Below are positions 37,397 to 48,125 of a stretch of 64,000 nt of DNA, in pieces. Source of the DNA: Druceiella hillmani (Eukaryota; Arthropoda; Insecta; Lepidoptera; Hepialidae). The first letter of the stretch is position 1. The number at the start of each line of letters is the position of its first letter. The stretch is taken from assembly GCA_039881145.1 (NCBI GenBank), contig JAYKKI010000148.1:813501-877500 (forward strand), read 5' to 3'. The translations under genes were made by a program, and so were the position numbers. Below the pieces are notes generated by a model that did no database searches, was not told where the DNA came from, and saw only the letters and a program-made list of their open reading frames with translations.

Positions 37397-37603
37397 GTCG
37401 TCCCCGAGGTATGTTGGGTTGATTACAAGGTGCACTTTTGACGACGCGGCGCATGGTGGAGACCCGGTTTCCATTCCCGGCTGTTCATAGAGCGATCTGA
37501 ACTGATATTCTGGTTGGCTGTAAGAGATTGCTTTTATATCAATAATTCCGCCATGTGTATCGATCGTATACATTAAAGTAGGTAAATAAATAAATAAATA
37601 AAC
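37397..37603 (+). mobile_element. tRNA-derived SINE remnant
   Basis: The segment gagacccggtttccattccc + ggctg resembles the T-arm and B box of a tRNA gene with a disrupted core. Upstream is a tRNA-like body (tgcacttttgacgacgcggc), and an unrelated body of about 90 bp follows. It ends in a simple tail, aggtaaataaataaataaat. A GC-rich head with a tRNA-like promoter plus a TAAA tail is the usual architecture of insect SINEs. A clear A box and target-site duplication were not identified. Confidence 0.45.
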
Positions 37604-38019
37604 ACAGGTTGAAAAATCGAAATGCTTGCTGTTCGACGCCAATCTCCAAAAATCAATATTGGGCTGAAGCTGCATATCTCATTTACAAAGTTCTAACACG
37701 AATACTGGAATGCAAAACTTCAGAAGATATATGTTCAGAGACCCAAAAAAAAGGTGAAAAAATAGGACACAAAAGCTAGGAAGTTAACCTTTATCGGATA
37801 TTGCGAAAACACAAAAGGTACAGATTCATAATAATTCAATCAATGACACTTGTGAAAAGTAGAGACGTGCGTCCCTGGAATCGGCCATTAAAAGAAACCA
37901 TGTTCCAGCAAGTTTCACAGACACCGTTTCAATATATCTTTGACATAGTAAATATATCGCAAATTTCTCAAAATCCATGAGACCAAAAATAAGTTTCACA
38001 ATTTACCTGTGATCTAATT

Positions 38020-38150
38020 AGATTCTACTAACTTTATTTTTCTCGTGACATCGGTTCAGTAGTTTCAAAAATAAGGCGAAAGAGGGATACGTTTTTTCTT
38101 AAATTATTTTTGGCCCTTTCAAGCGATGTATGATATGATAAAAAAAACTA
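38020..38150 (+). repeat. Dispersed repeat related to the 18-19 kb element
   Basis: Shares 'agtttcaaaaataaggcgaa', 'tttggccctttcaagcgatg' and the surrounding order with the segment at 18770-18890 (gtttctaaaataagtgggg; ctttcaaatgatacctca). Weak, partial copy. Confidence 0.4.
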
Positions 38151-39314
38151 TAAATTTTTCAGAGTACTTAATTCAATATTACCATATGAATATTATAGAT
38201 TTAATATGATCCACATTAATCAGCGTATGGAATAATATTAACTCAAAAAGAGAGGAGTTTTGATGTTCTGTTTATTTTTACAGCTGTTTAACAAAGTAAG
38301 GAGATATTTTTTTTAGTAATCCTAAAAGTAACTTCCAACACTTTTTTACGACTACAAATTTTAGTACGCAAATTTCGGTATTTTACTTTTATTACAATCT
38401 TTAACGCTTTTGCGCATAACTAAATAAATTAATTAGCCAAGTTCAATTATGTTAAATATAATATTATTATATTCCATCATGCTATTTTTAGATACTAATT
38501 TTTTTCTAATATAAAAACGAATATGTGTTATGGTTTTATAGAAATGTCGGATTTTATAACTTTTATTGACCTATGTACAAGCAAGAAGGCAGACGCGATA
38601 ACATGTAAGGTATTGCGAAAGACGTATTTACGGTTTACCCACAGCACCTTATCCCAAACCCACAGCGTCTTATCAAAAAGCGGCTGAGTCCAAGAACTAT
38701 TATCCAACCGCATTCAAACATATCTTATTTAGATTTCATCGCATAAAACAATTATTCTTTTTTTTCGATATATTCAAGTAAATATCTTACATTATACTTT
38801 TACAAAGACTATTTGTTTCCACCCTAAAATCCTTACTTAATTATAAGTTGCTAAGAATTTGTATCAAGTTCCTAAATCAAACTTAAACTTTGCCACAATA
38901 TTCATAAATTCGCTGATCAATCTGCTTAGAATACAAAGAGATGAAAATATTCTCTGACTAATTATTATTGACACTTCGCCTAATTATATTACGTTTGTTT
39001 TTAGATCAATTCATTATTTAATTAAAAAAATAAGAGAGGTATTTTGTGTAAAAAAAATTTAAAAAATAAGAAAATGAGGCAATATTCATATGTTATAATT
39101 AAAATACGATTTGAAATAGGCAATATTGATATTTTACCTGAATTAGTTCAGAATCTGGCTATTTTGTCATATTTTTGTCTTTTATGATAATACATAAATA
39201 TGGTTAAATGAATTATCATGGGATAAATAAATAAAAATATTAATATCCTATGTTATATTTAACTTATTACACTCTATGCCAAAATTATAATTCAGCACGT
39301 TTCACATATTTAAT
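38151..39314. other. AT-rich DNA, nothing recognised
   Basis: The minus-strand frame at 38528-38713 overlaps a GC-richer patch with a doubled 'cccacagc..cttatc' but shows no known motif. Confidence 0.4.
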
Positions 39315-39560
39315 TTAATAATATTTATGAATTGCACAAAACTCGTCTTCCATTTTTAGTCTTTGCTTCACTGATCTGAAGAAATAGTCACAGACTGAAG
39401 CTAAGTCTTGATTCTGTGCACTGGGCTGTTATTGCATCTCATGGCTTTTGGTAAGTTAGTGTCTATACTTGACATAGTTTTCAACAACCGATTGACAAGC
39501 AAGGAACATTTCCGATGCCTTAGATCTTAGACGTTAGAAGAACTTCCATTGAATCTGAAT
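39315..39560 (-). pseudogene. Decayed coding fragment, possibly BESS-like
   Basis: One minus-strand frame stays protein-like for about 80 codons despite three internal stops: RLRSKASEMFLACQSVVENY, then VKYRH-stop-LTKSHEMQ-stop, then QPSAQNQDLASVCDYFFRSV and KQRLKMEDEFCAIHKYY, followed by a terminal stop. The segment 'DLASVCDYFFRSVKQRLK...DEFCAIHK' resembles the BESS protein-interaction motif of MADF/BESS insect proteins (aromatic pair, then a basic amphipathic stretch). That match is from memory and weak. The conserved frame with scattered stops is what a dead gene copy or transposon accessory gene looks like. No start, splice sites or partner domain were identified. Confidence 0.35.
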
Positions 39561-42500
39561 TCCATGGACGATTTATTTATGTATTTACGTAATTTTTTTC
39601 AAATATTTTTAAATCAGCCCTTTATTATAGACGACTAGAAAGAATCTAAAACAAAAAAAAGATTAATTTGATAGATGATCAATATCCTTTTAAAATTCTA
39701 ATTATAAGACAAACTATATTTTTACATAAAACTGCATTTTCATAACTAAATACAATTTTCAGTAAAGTTTGCTTTTGGTGAATTAAATTTGTTTACTTGG
39801 TTACCAGATTCCAAAAAACACCTTTCAATTTAGCTACGTCAAATTGTTGGACATAATAATTTGATGATATTGCTAAAATTAATTTGGTGCAATCTGTGAA
39901 ATTATTAAATCAATTTGCTCGTCGCATCGCAAATAGCATCTGTTTCGGCGTTTGCTAACCATTGTTGTTCTTTACCTAATTCCGCTTTTGGATTTAACAA
40001 AAGTAGGTACACTCTTTTATTCCCTGAAGAAACAAATCAAATATAAGTTTAAAAGCTTAATATTTGATAAAGGTTTTAATAAATATTATAACATTTCGCT
40101 CAAAACTACATTAAACGAATACTTCCAAATTTGATCCTTATTAAAAATAAGAATACTTTACTTTTCTCAATTTATTATTAATATTAAAACTAGCATTACA
40201 TTTAAAGAATTACGTTTAAATTTAACTCTACTTATTTTTCTTAATTCTTACATTTGCTCCATCTGTGCATTTGTTTTCAATTGGGAATTTATAATATTGT
40301 TTTTTTTTGTTCTGCGTATTTTTTTATTTATTTTAAATAATCTTTAAAATGTAATACTTTTACAAACACTTCTACCTTATTATCTGATCACCTTTGATAT
40401 ACCTACTACTATTTGCTTGAAGTTAGCTGACACTTGATACGTAATACCTATTAAACCGGCTATTGATTCGAAATATAAATCGTCAATCGGTTAATGTTTG
40501 ATAACATAAACTCGGTTCTGTTAATAATATGTTAACATGCGTTTAATCAACCGTCGGTGATATGATGTGATAACCCTTAATAGACTAGACAAAGGTAACC
40601 TGATCTTTTGAAATGTGGTTTCACTATCGAGTTGTATACTATTTCACTGGTGGATGTGAAATATGTTCTACTATTTGAATATTTATCTTAGATAAATTAC
40701 TCTCTATCATAATTAGAGATGAAGATTATGGTAGTTATAAAACTTTTGTACTAGTTTTTCTTTTTCGGATAAAATGTGTAATGCTTATTTCCTCCAAATC
40801 TGACGATAACATTTAATGTAATAGTTGTTTTAATTAAAAAAATTATGCAATTTAAAAATAGGCTGGTCTTTATGTTATTTATTTTGATACAAATATGTTT
40901 TTACTTTCTCCTGCTATATAAAATGACATACTTGAGGTTTTTCATTATCAGAACTTCGTAGAGGTAAGGTTTGTTGTATTTTTTAAACAGTACCAATCTT
41001 TACATTCCAAAAGAAAATAAAATATATGTAAACATGAGCTAATGAAGTCACTTCTTTTTTCCCTTCTTCTTTCATCCTGATTATAATTAATTTTTAACTT
41101 GGTATAATTCAACATCTTTCATTTTCATTTTCATACTCTCATACAGAAAAATCTTTTGTCCCGTATGTTTTATCCTAGGTAAACATAAAAGAGCTGTCGA
41201 GCACAAACTATTCGCCATACTTCCGTTCCAAACCGATGTACGCCCAAGCACCCCACTGCCTATTGGTATAGATCTCGTAAACTCCTGGCGAGCATAATTG
41301 AGTGTGGTATGTTGGTTCGAATATAGAAAATGAGAATATATTCTAATATTATTATTATTGCATCTTAAATTCTTGTTACTCCATTTATTTTTTTTGTATT
41401 TGATTTTTGCTAGTTTTTCATATTCGTTATACGCGGTAAAAACCTGTCAAGTATTGACAAATTTATGACATATAAATAAGTAAATAAATAAATAAACATA
41501 TTTATACATAAACTTTCCTTTGCATATGTAATTAGAAGGTGTGAATAAAGTTGATTACCCTGTAAATAATTAATTTCTCATAACGAATTACCTATTTTCC
41601 AAATTACTACTCACTTCCGCAGAAATGAATCACTTTGTTGTATAATATTATTGTTTCGGATTATTTGAGAACGATGAAATTATTTGCGAGTTTTGTTTAT
41701 ATTTAAGGCAAAAATAGCATCAGCTACAAAACGTTTTATCAAATACTGTCGAGCGTATGTGAAACTTGTTTTATAAAGCTGTCAATTTCCGTCTACGTGA
41801 ATATAAATTGGTTCTCTCGACAGGGAGAAAGGGCGTGTCCTTGATGAAGTTTATGATGTAATTTTTTATATTTTAGACAAATATAAGTGGGAAACTCGCA
41901 TTAAAAGAATGACGCAAAAAAGAAAGAAAATGGTAAGTCTATGTAAAGATTCGAAGATCAAATTATTGAAGTCCAGCCTCATCTAATAAGTCTGCGAGCA
42001 AATGACGTGAGTACAGCAAGGGCGGTGCATTAGTAACTTCATCGACGACTCACGTTTATTAAGGAATATATTATTTATTAGCAATTAAATATCAAAAATC
42101 GTTCAGTGAAAAACTTATTTCACTCGTGATAATGAAATAAAAGTAACAAAACTTACAAACAATTTTATTTGTAAATAATACATCAATTATAATAATGCAA
42201 TTAAAAATTTAATCTAAAATTATTCCCTAAAAATATTCTGTTCTATATCATACTATAAATTGTACAGATCTTTTGATATGTTACATCGCATATTTGTAGA
42301 ATTTCATACGTTCATTTATTATATCCTGCAAATTGTTAGATCCTATTAGATTTTATTTTGATTCAATCACTCAATATCACCTCACCATACTATTTTAATA
42401 GTATAGAGATATACTATTAAAAAAATAGAAGGACCTTGGATACCTTTTCATTAATCTTCTTGGAATTATATTAAAAACAAAACTTTCTAAATTGATAAAT

Positions 42501-43516
42501 ATGATGCAAACTACGTAATGCGCAGCGTTCAATCTTTTATTCGTGCGAAAACTGAATTAATTTCCGCATTTTATTTATCTTATGAAAGGCTAAATAAAAG
42601 GCGGAAATTTTGCGAAAAGCACTTAGAATGCTCTTGACAAATGCACTCTAAACAAGTATGACCTGCATTCGTTTTGCTAATTCATTTAGTACAAATGGAC
42701 AGAATTTAATTCCCTCTTTCTACGCCGTCAATTGAATTCGACCGAAATGCTATCAATAGAAGTTGCAGAAAGTTTCATGACAATAACAGTCGACATAGGT
42801 AAGCCAAAAGTAAACTCCAGATTTGGTTTCGTGAAATATTTAAATTTCATCTTGTATTAGAGATAATTTTACATATCTTTGCATCTAGTATGTTTGTTAT
42901 CTCTATACCAAATTCCACTGAAATAATTTGAGTCGTTTAAACTCAAAAACTAGACTAAGACTAACAAGCAAATAAATGGATAACATTTCTCTTTTATCTT
43001 ATTAGTAGAGATAATTTGGTAAGATCTGTAGCGCAACAATGGGTTTACAGTTCGATACCCGATTAAATTGTTGAACATTTATAAATTACAATATTTTATT
43101 TTGAATTATTTATAATACCTTCGATTTGGCTAAGGCCTTTCGTCAAGCAGACGACGCGGGTTGATAAGTTTAATCTAATAAAAATACTACACTCGTATGT
43201 GTGATAACAGATATAAAGGCAAGTTTGTTACACTAAACTTCGCTCGGGTGTTAGTCTGAATACCCAAAGTTGAATAGAAAACTAGAAAGCATCCGGGATA
43301 GTATGTTTATATGCGTTAAAATATTAATTAGGGTGAGCGGAGCGAGTCCTAACACTCTCCCACAACCAATACAGTTCTGTGGTACACTTTATGACAAAAC
43401 TATCACACCTCTAGATTTGAAATTTAATATAATAATTTAAAGTCATGTCTAGATTTGTTATCTATAGTTATTTTAGTATTTAAACCTTTTACTAAATTAT
43501 GAAAAAATACGAAACA
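39561..43516. other. AT-rich DNA, nothing recognised
   Basis: About 4 kb with no recognised gene or element. Minor items: a degenerate TAAA run at 41477-41500 preceded by 'aacctgtcaagta' at 41444, probably another fragment of the cctgtcaag family; a GC-richer unassigned patch at 41190-41290. Confidence 0.45.
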
Positions 43517-43720
43517 ACGATGCGTAATACTAACATATGCCATTACTAGCGCCATCTGTTATAACATGACGGAATTAATAGAGCATGCATGCAGATGTTT
43601 CATATTTCTATAATGTTTAATATTAGCATGCAGATGTGTAATATTTTGAGAAAAAATGTTGACTAACAAAATGGAAATGTGATACGTGCTTGTTTTATGT
43701 TGTTTTTATATTGTAAATTA

Positions 43721-43807
43721 ATGGATAGTAAATTGTGGACGTTAAATAACCTACATAAATCAAATAAAACAAGATATAGAAAGGTGCTGAATTACGGAAT
43801 TTTGGAT
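43721..43807 (+). CDS. Candidate first coding exon, copy 1 (29 codons)
   Basis: ATG opens a 29-codon frame beginning MDSKLWTLNNLHKSNKTR and ending RKVLNYGILD, which runs directly into a consensus 5' splice site, gat|gtaagt. Composition is polar and basic, unlike chance hydrophobic frames here. The paralogous block at 44090-44176 has the same length, no indels, the same start and the same donor, with only about six nucleotide differences. If the donor is not used, the frame stops within seven codons. Acceptor-like sites lie downstream at 44339 and 44545. No family was recognised; a domesticated or active transposon exon is as likely as a host gene. Confidence 0.4.
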
Positions 43808-44089
43808 GTAAGTACCTATTTAAGATAGATAATATATGTATTAATATCGGAAGTTAGGTTAACATTTTTCACTTAATTTTTAATGAAATTAGTTTTAAAC
43901 GATGCGTAATACTAGCGCATATGGTTACTAGCGCCATCTGTTATAAAATTACGGAATTAATAGAGCACGCATGCAGTTTCATATTTTTAGAATGTTTAAT
44001 ATTAGGATGCAGATTTGTAATAATTCGAGAAAGAATGTTTACTAACAAAATCGAAATGTGGTACGTGGTGGTTTTTGTATTGTAAATTA

Positions 44090-44176
44090 ATGAATAGTAA
44101 ATTGTGGAGGTTAAATAACCTACATAAATCGAATAAAACAAAATATAGAAAGGTGCTGAATTATGAAATTTTGGAT
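44090..44176 (+). CDS. Candidate first coding exon, copy 2 (29 codons)
   Basis: Paralogue of 43721-43807: begins MNSKLWRLNNLHKSNKTK, ends RKVLNYEILD, then gat|gtaagt. Differences from copy 1 at the protein level are D2N, T7R, R18K and G26E; two other changes are silent. The frames upstream of the ATG differ between the copies because of indels, which supports the ATG as the real start. In this copy the donor is followed at once by a hairpin (44184-44243). Confidence 0.4.
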
Positions 44177-44183
44177 GTAAGTA

Positions 44184-44243
44184 CGATATTAATATATTTT
44201 ATCTATCTTAAATAGTTAAGATAGATAATATATATTAATATCG
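44184..44243. repeat. 28-bp inverted repeat created in one duplicate only
   Basis: Arms 44184-44211 (cgatattaatatattttatc + tatcttaa) and 44216-44243 match in 27 of 28 positions around a 4-base loop, atag. Unit 1 of the duplication has only the right arm (about 43813-43841), so the left arm arose as an inverted copy after duplication, as in fork template switching. Confidence 0.9.
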
Positions 44244-44545
44244 GAAGTTAGGTTAATATTTTTCAAAATCCATCTCGATTTCGTATTAACAAGTAAAATT
44301 TGCATTGGCCCTGTTTTTTTACCTGTTTCTACTGTTCAGATTTTATAATTCTATAACTACAATAATATGATCATTACGTGAAATTGAATCGACTTACATT
44401 AAAAAAAAATCAAAGTTAATTTTTTAATTTTTTTTGACCATACAGAACAAATTATGAGTAAATGTAACCATCTTCCGCTGTTGAGATTTTTTTAAACATC
44501 TATAATGACATAGTTTCAAACATTTTATATTTGTTGTTGTCACAG

Positions 44546-44962
44546 CGAAATACCACGAGGGCTAACTTTATCTGGTCGTAAAGAACTAGACAATAATCTT
44601 TCTTTTAAAGTCTATTTTTAAAAGAATGATTATTATCTCGTTCTTTGATATCTGATTCAAAAGAACGTCAGAAAAGAATTCGAGATGCTGAATTATATTC
44701 TTATCGAGAAAATACTCATTTTATTTAATATGCCGCTAACTTACAACCAGAAAAAAATGGAATTGACACATTGCAACTTATATCATCGTCGTTTGTTTGA
44801 TATTGAACTAAAATGAACTTTGTACTCTTTGTAACAAATTTCAAGCAAAAATGAAATCAATTTTTTGTAAACAATAATATGGATCTTGGACCACAACATG
44901 GTGTTTTAAAAAACATACTAATTACAATTCTTAAGTCAAAAGGTTTAAAATTAAAGTAGTTG
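44546..44962 (+). pseudogene. Coding-like fragments in shifting frames, unrecognised
   Basis: Directly after an acceptor-like tatatttgttgttgtcacag (44526-44545), short protein-like pieces follow in different frames: EIPRGLTLSGRKELDNNLSF from 44547; SDSKERQKRIRDAEL and YSYRENTHFI within 44630-44728; MPLTYNQKKMELTHCNLYHR from 44731; MDLGPQHGVLKNILITILKS from about 44879. Each ends at a stop. Such a series suggests an old coding sequence broken by frameshifts, or several small exons. It lies just downstream of the duplicated ATG exons on the same strand. None of the pieces is recognised. Confidence 0.25.
44579..44648. repeat. ~30-bp inverted repeat hairpin
   Basis: Arms 44580-44609 (aaagaactagacaataatct + ttcttttaaa) and 44617-44646 match in 27 of 30 positions around a 7-base loop. 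It overlaps the coding-like fragments and may explain a frame break there. Confidence 0.85.
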
Positions 44963-46146
44963 TAGATATTGGAGAAAAATAATTTTTTGTTGGTTTAACA
45001 TATATCGCGTTATCAAGAATATAAACATCAGAAGGATTAGCTTTAAATAGAAGGCTTTCCTATGATGGATTATGTCATATTACGAACTCACATATGATAA
45101 ATTGTAGAAGGCGAGAAGAAATTCGTATGCGGAATTCAAGGTTTGAACTTAAATGAAAATTGTTAAAGGTGTAACTACTTTTTTCAACAGTAACTGATGT
45201 ATTATAATTTTGCCTGTATTGTAAAAAGAATATTTAAAAATTTCGAAATTTTTATTTTGTTTTTTTTTTTATAATTGTTACATGACAGATTATCTGAATT
45301 TACAATATTTACAATTAGTATATATTAATATAGTGATTCCTAAAGTTGTATCCACGTACTTAAAACTTTATGGATATTAAACAAACTGGATATATGAACA
45401 TGGATTTAAATGAGTAATCAACCAGAGATCATGCTTTGGATGATGTTGGAACCGTCGCACATCCTAGGCTGTGTAATAGAGATATCGTCCACATGAGCAT
45501 CTGCAAATATGTCCAATGCACTACAGAAGCGGGGCAGTCCCAACTGTATTCGAAAGCATTATTGTAATGGACGCGTATTAATTAATTCACGAGTCCTCAC
45601 AAAGCCATGCTTTTGCTAGTAAAAGTAAGAAATTTGTAAATTAAAACTAGCATTGTTATATTTTTAGAAAAAATTTGTCTCAAAAAATTCGTTTTGAAAA
45701 TGTGACGATCATGCGAAATGGTTTGTCTCGAGAATTATATAAAGAAAATCGCGGCAGCTGTGCATTTTATTTTTCTCATTAAAAGTTGGTTGTAATGTTT
45801 AGTACTTTCAATTTGCTATCAAAATGTACTGCTTGTGACCAAAACCACTTACGTATTTTATTTTCAAGTAGTTAGTCACGTAATTCAATAACACATTAGA
45901 CAGACATCAGAAATGTTATCCATTAAACCCAATATCACAATTATAATAAACAATTATACTCTTATTTACTTAATACTGATATTGCTCATGAAATTTACTG
46001 TGACATCAGATCATTGTTTCTCGTATTTAAAGTAATATGAATTATGTCAAATAGACATAATTCATGAATTTAAATTTCCATTCATGTTTACGTTTTATAA
46101 AATTAATTACAATTAGTACATAAAAGTTAAAAATATTTTATAAAAT
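44963..46146. other. AT-rich DNA with GC-richer island at 45420-45560
   Basis: The island is open in several frames; one minus-strand reading gives SALDIFADAHVDDISITQPR. It has the character of a transposon fragment but was not identified. A 12-bp perfect hairpin, atgaattatgtc / gacataattcat, lies at 46037-46065. Confidence 0.35.
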
Positions 46147-46329
46147 CAGGCTTCCCGGCACTGCGATTGTACAATGAATGAATTATACGTTCAATCAAGT
46201 ATTGAATATCAAGATCAAGAAAACTATTCGTATGAGGACACGGCGGAGCACAATTGTACAAACTCAACCCGATTTTACATAGCGGGACATGCTTTTTTTA
46301 AATTAACTTTCTTATATTTGGAGATTTAA
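46147..46329 (+). other. Coding-like open stretch, possible exon
   Basis: A 61-codon frame starting at an AG (aaaatcag) and ending in TAA contains ASRHCDCTMNELYVQSSIEY and QDQENYSYEDTAEHNCTNST, then FYIAGHAFFKLTFLYL. Acidic, Cys- and Asn-rich composition is unlike background. The opposite strand is also open across most of it (KHVPLCKIGLSLYNCAPPCP), so strand and coding status are undecided. No donor site lies close to the 3' end. Confidence 0.22.
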
Positions 46330-46450
46330 AAATAGCTTACTCTCATTTACATTAAAATAAATAAGTTAAGAAATTCAAAGATTTTTTTCCCTTAACACAG
46401 ATCCTATAAAATTTGCTTAATAAAACAAACAATGTATAAATATGTGTCGC
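46330..46450 (+). repeat. Dispersed direct repeat, copy 1
   Basis: Collinear by eye with 48003-48125: 'aaatagcttactctcattta', 'ttcccttaacacagatccta', 'taaaatttgcttaataaa' and 'caatgtataaat' have counterparts. Confidence 0.65.
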
Positions 46451-48002
46451 CAAGTTATGTTTAAAAAAAAACGGAAAATATATTTCTCTTAATTTCATTA
46501 ATAACTTTTTATACATATAAATTACAGATAATGAAACCGTGTAAAATAATTTTTTTTTATAAGCGACAGTAATGAAATTATGAAAAAATCTGTCACTTTA
46601 TTATTACCTAATATATATAAAATCAGCTCAATCAGATAATTTTGTGGCACGTACAGTTGTGTCCATAGTGTACAATAACATTTATAAAAAATAAATCAAT
46701 CAAGAATAAGTAAAACTCGTACTGTCTTAGTTCCATACACATTTAGGTATATAAAAATTACTGCTATGTAATTATAAAAATGTTTCCTTATGTATTTTAC
46801 ATAATGGGAATAAATTTACTTGGGGACAAAAAATGATGATGAGGTAAATTTAATTCAATAGTGGCAATTGAATTTCCAAATATTTGAACAAACTTTGTTG
46901 TTGATATTACGATTAATTATCCAATGGATACTTAAATAGTCAAAATACCTGTTTTTTTAAGATTTACATAAAAAATGATACGATGTCTTATAGAGCAGGA
47001 AAGTTAGTGATTGCATTTTGGGTTGCGTTGTTAAAACGTGACGAGTAACTGGTAATTCTGAAATTTACTATTCGAAATTACGTTTATATTCTCGTTAATT
47101 CTCAATTTATTCTATAATCAATAGAAGTGATTTCCCCTGAGTAATATTTCAGCCCAAAAAATTTATAGTATAGAAAATTGATTCATTTTTGACTCGCTGA
47201 TAAGTTTTTAACACCATTTTGAACTATAATTTTAAAACGTACTTTAATATATTAAGTTGTAAAAAATATTTATCAAAAGAACATATTTTACATTTTTCCC
47301 TGAATTTTTGGCCAGTTGCTCTTAAAATACCATTTTAAGACGTTTAAAATTCTTCGACATTGCGTTACGAAATCGTACTTATTAAATAAAATTTCCGACA
47401 CATGTGGAACTAGCGTTGGAGTAAAAATGTTCAGAATTGTGTGAATAAGATTGGCTTTCTTAATAGGCTCGTTGCCAAAATATAAAGTTATTTATTTTTA
47501 AGACGTCTATAGGCAGTACGACAGTATATAACCAGATTAATAATTCCCAGGAAAATAGAAAATCGATCTGAATCAATTTTAAAAGCTTATTTTATTTCAT
47601 TTTACAAAACACCACATGAGACAGGTTAAAACACAATCTGGACAAACTCGAAAATTATAAAGATATTTGTGACTTAAAATATTGGTTTAAGTGAATCAAA
47701 CATTTTATATAGATAGACATTAAGATGTTGATACTATGTTAATATATGAAAGAATTGCTTCTGCATTGTATTGCTATTTATTTTGAAAGTCCAAGTATTT
47801 TATATAATTTTATATATAACGGACATTCCGCACATTAATGTTTTAATTAATTTTCTCTGTGGCTTAAAAAAATTATAATATTATATATTATAAAAAGTGA
47901 GAAACTTTTGAAAATTTTATAATTTTATATATTATGAAAAGTGAGAAACTTTTGAAAGAAATATTGTTTTGAAATTGGATCTTATAAATTAAAAGATGCA
48001 AA
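46451..48002. other. AT-rich DNA between two direct repeats
   Basis: Contains a 44-bp tandem duplication at 47875-47960 and nothing else recognisable. It could be the interior of a non-autonomous element bounded by the two direct repeats. Confidence 0.4.
47875..47960. repeat. 44-bp tandem duplication
   Basis: ttatatattataaaaagtga + gaaacttttga at 47881 recurs at 47925 with one substitution. Confidence 0.9.
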
Positions 48003-48125
48003 AATAGAAGGCTCTCACTTACATTCAGATTAACAAGCTAACAAAGTCGGATATTGTATTCAAATTTTCCTTAACACGGATCTTATAAAATTTGCTAAAT
48101 AATGTAAAAAATGCATAAATGATAA
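48003..48125 (+). repeat. Dispersed direct repeat, copy 2
   Basis: Partner of 46330-46450: 'aaatagaaggctctcactta', 'tttccttaacacggatctta', 'taaaatttgctaaataat' and 'aatgcataaat'. Confidence 0.65.

Larger units (their letters stand above)
43517..44264 (+). repeat. Tandem duplication, ~382-bp unit, carrying an exon-like block
   Basis: Unit 1 43517-43898 and unit 2 43899-44264 align throughout. Shared landmarks: acgatgcgtaatact at the start, actagcgccatctgttataa, ggaattaatagagca, a 'gcatgcag' segment, tgtaaattaatg, cctacataaatc, gaaaggtgctgaatta, ttttggatgtaagta and aatatcggaagttaggtta. Unit 2 lacks several short segments in its first half and has gained an inverted copy of its own tail (see 44184-44243). 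The stretch from the ATG to the splice donor is the best-conserved part. Confidence 0.9.

Noticed and set aside
37394..37675. 93-codon minus-strand frame
   Set aside because: It spans the SINE-like element and its TAAA tail; no protein motif.
42990..43070. tRNA-like segment with 'cagttcgataccc'
   Set aside because: The text resembles a B box, but the T-arm, anticodon arm and acceptor stem do not pair.
43941..44141. 66-codon minus-strand frame across the duplicated exon
   Set aside because: The corresponding frame in copy 1 is broken by a stop and frame change, whereas the plus-strand ATG frame is intact in both copies.
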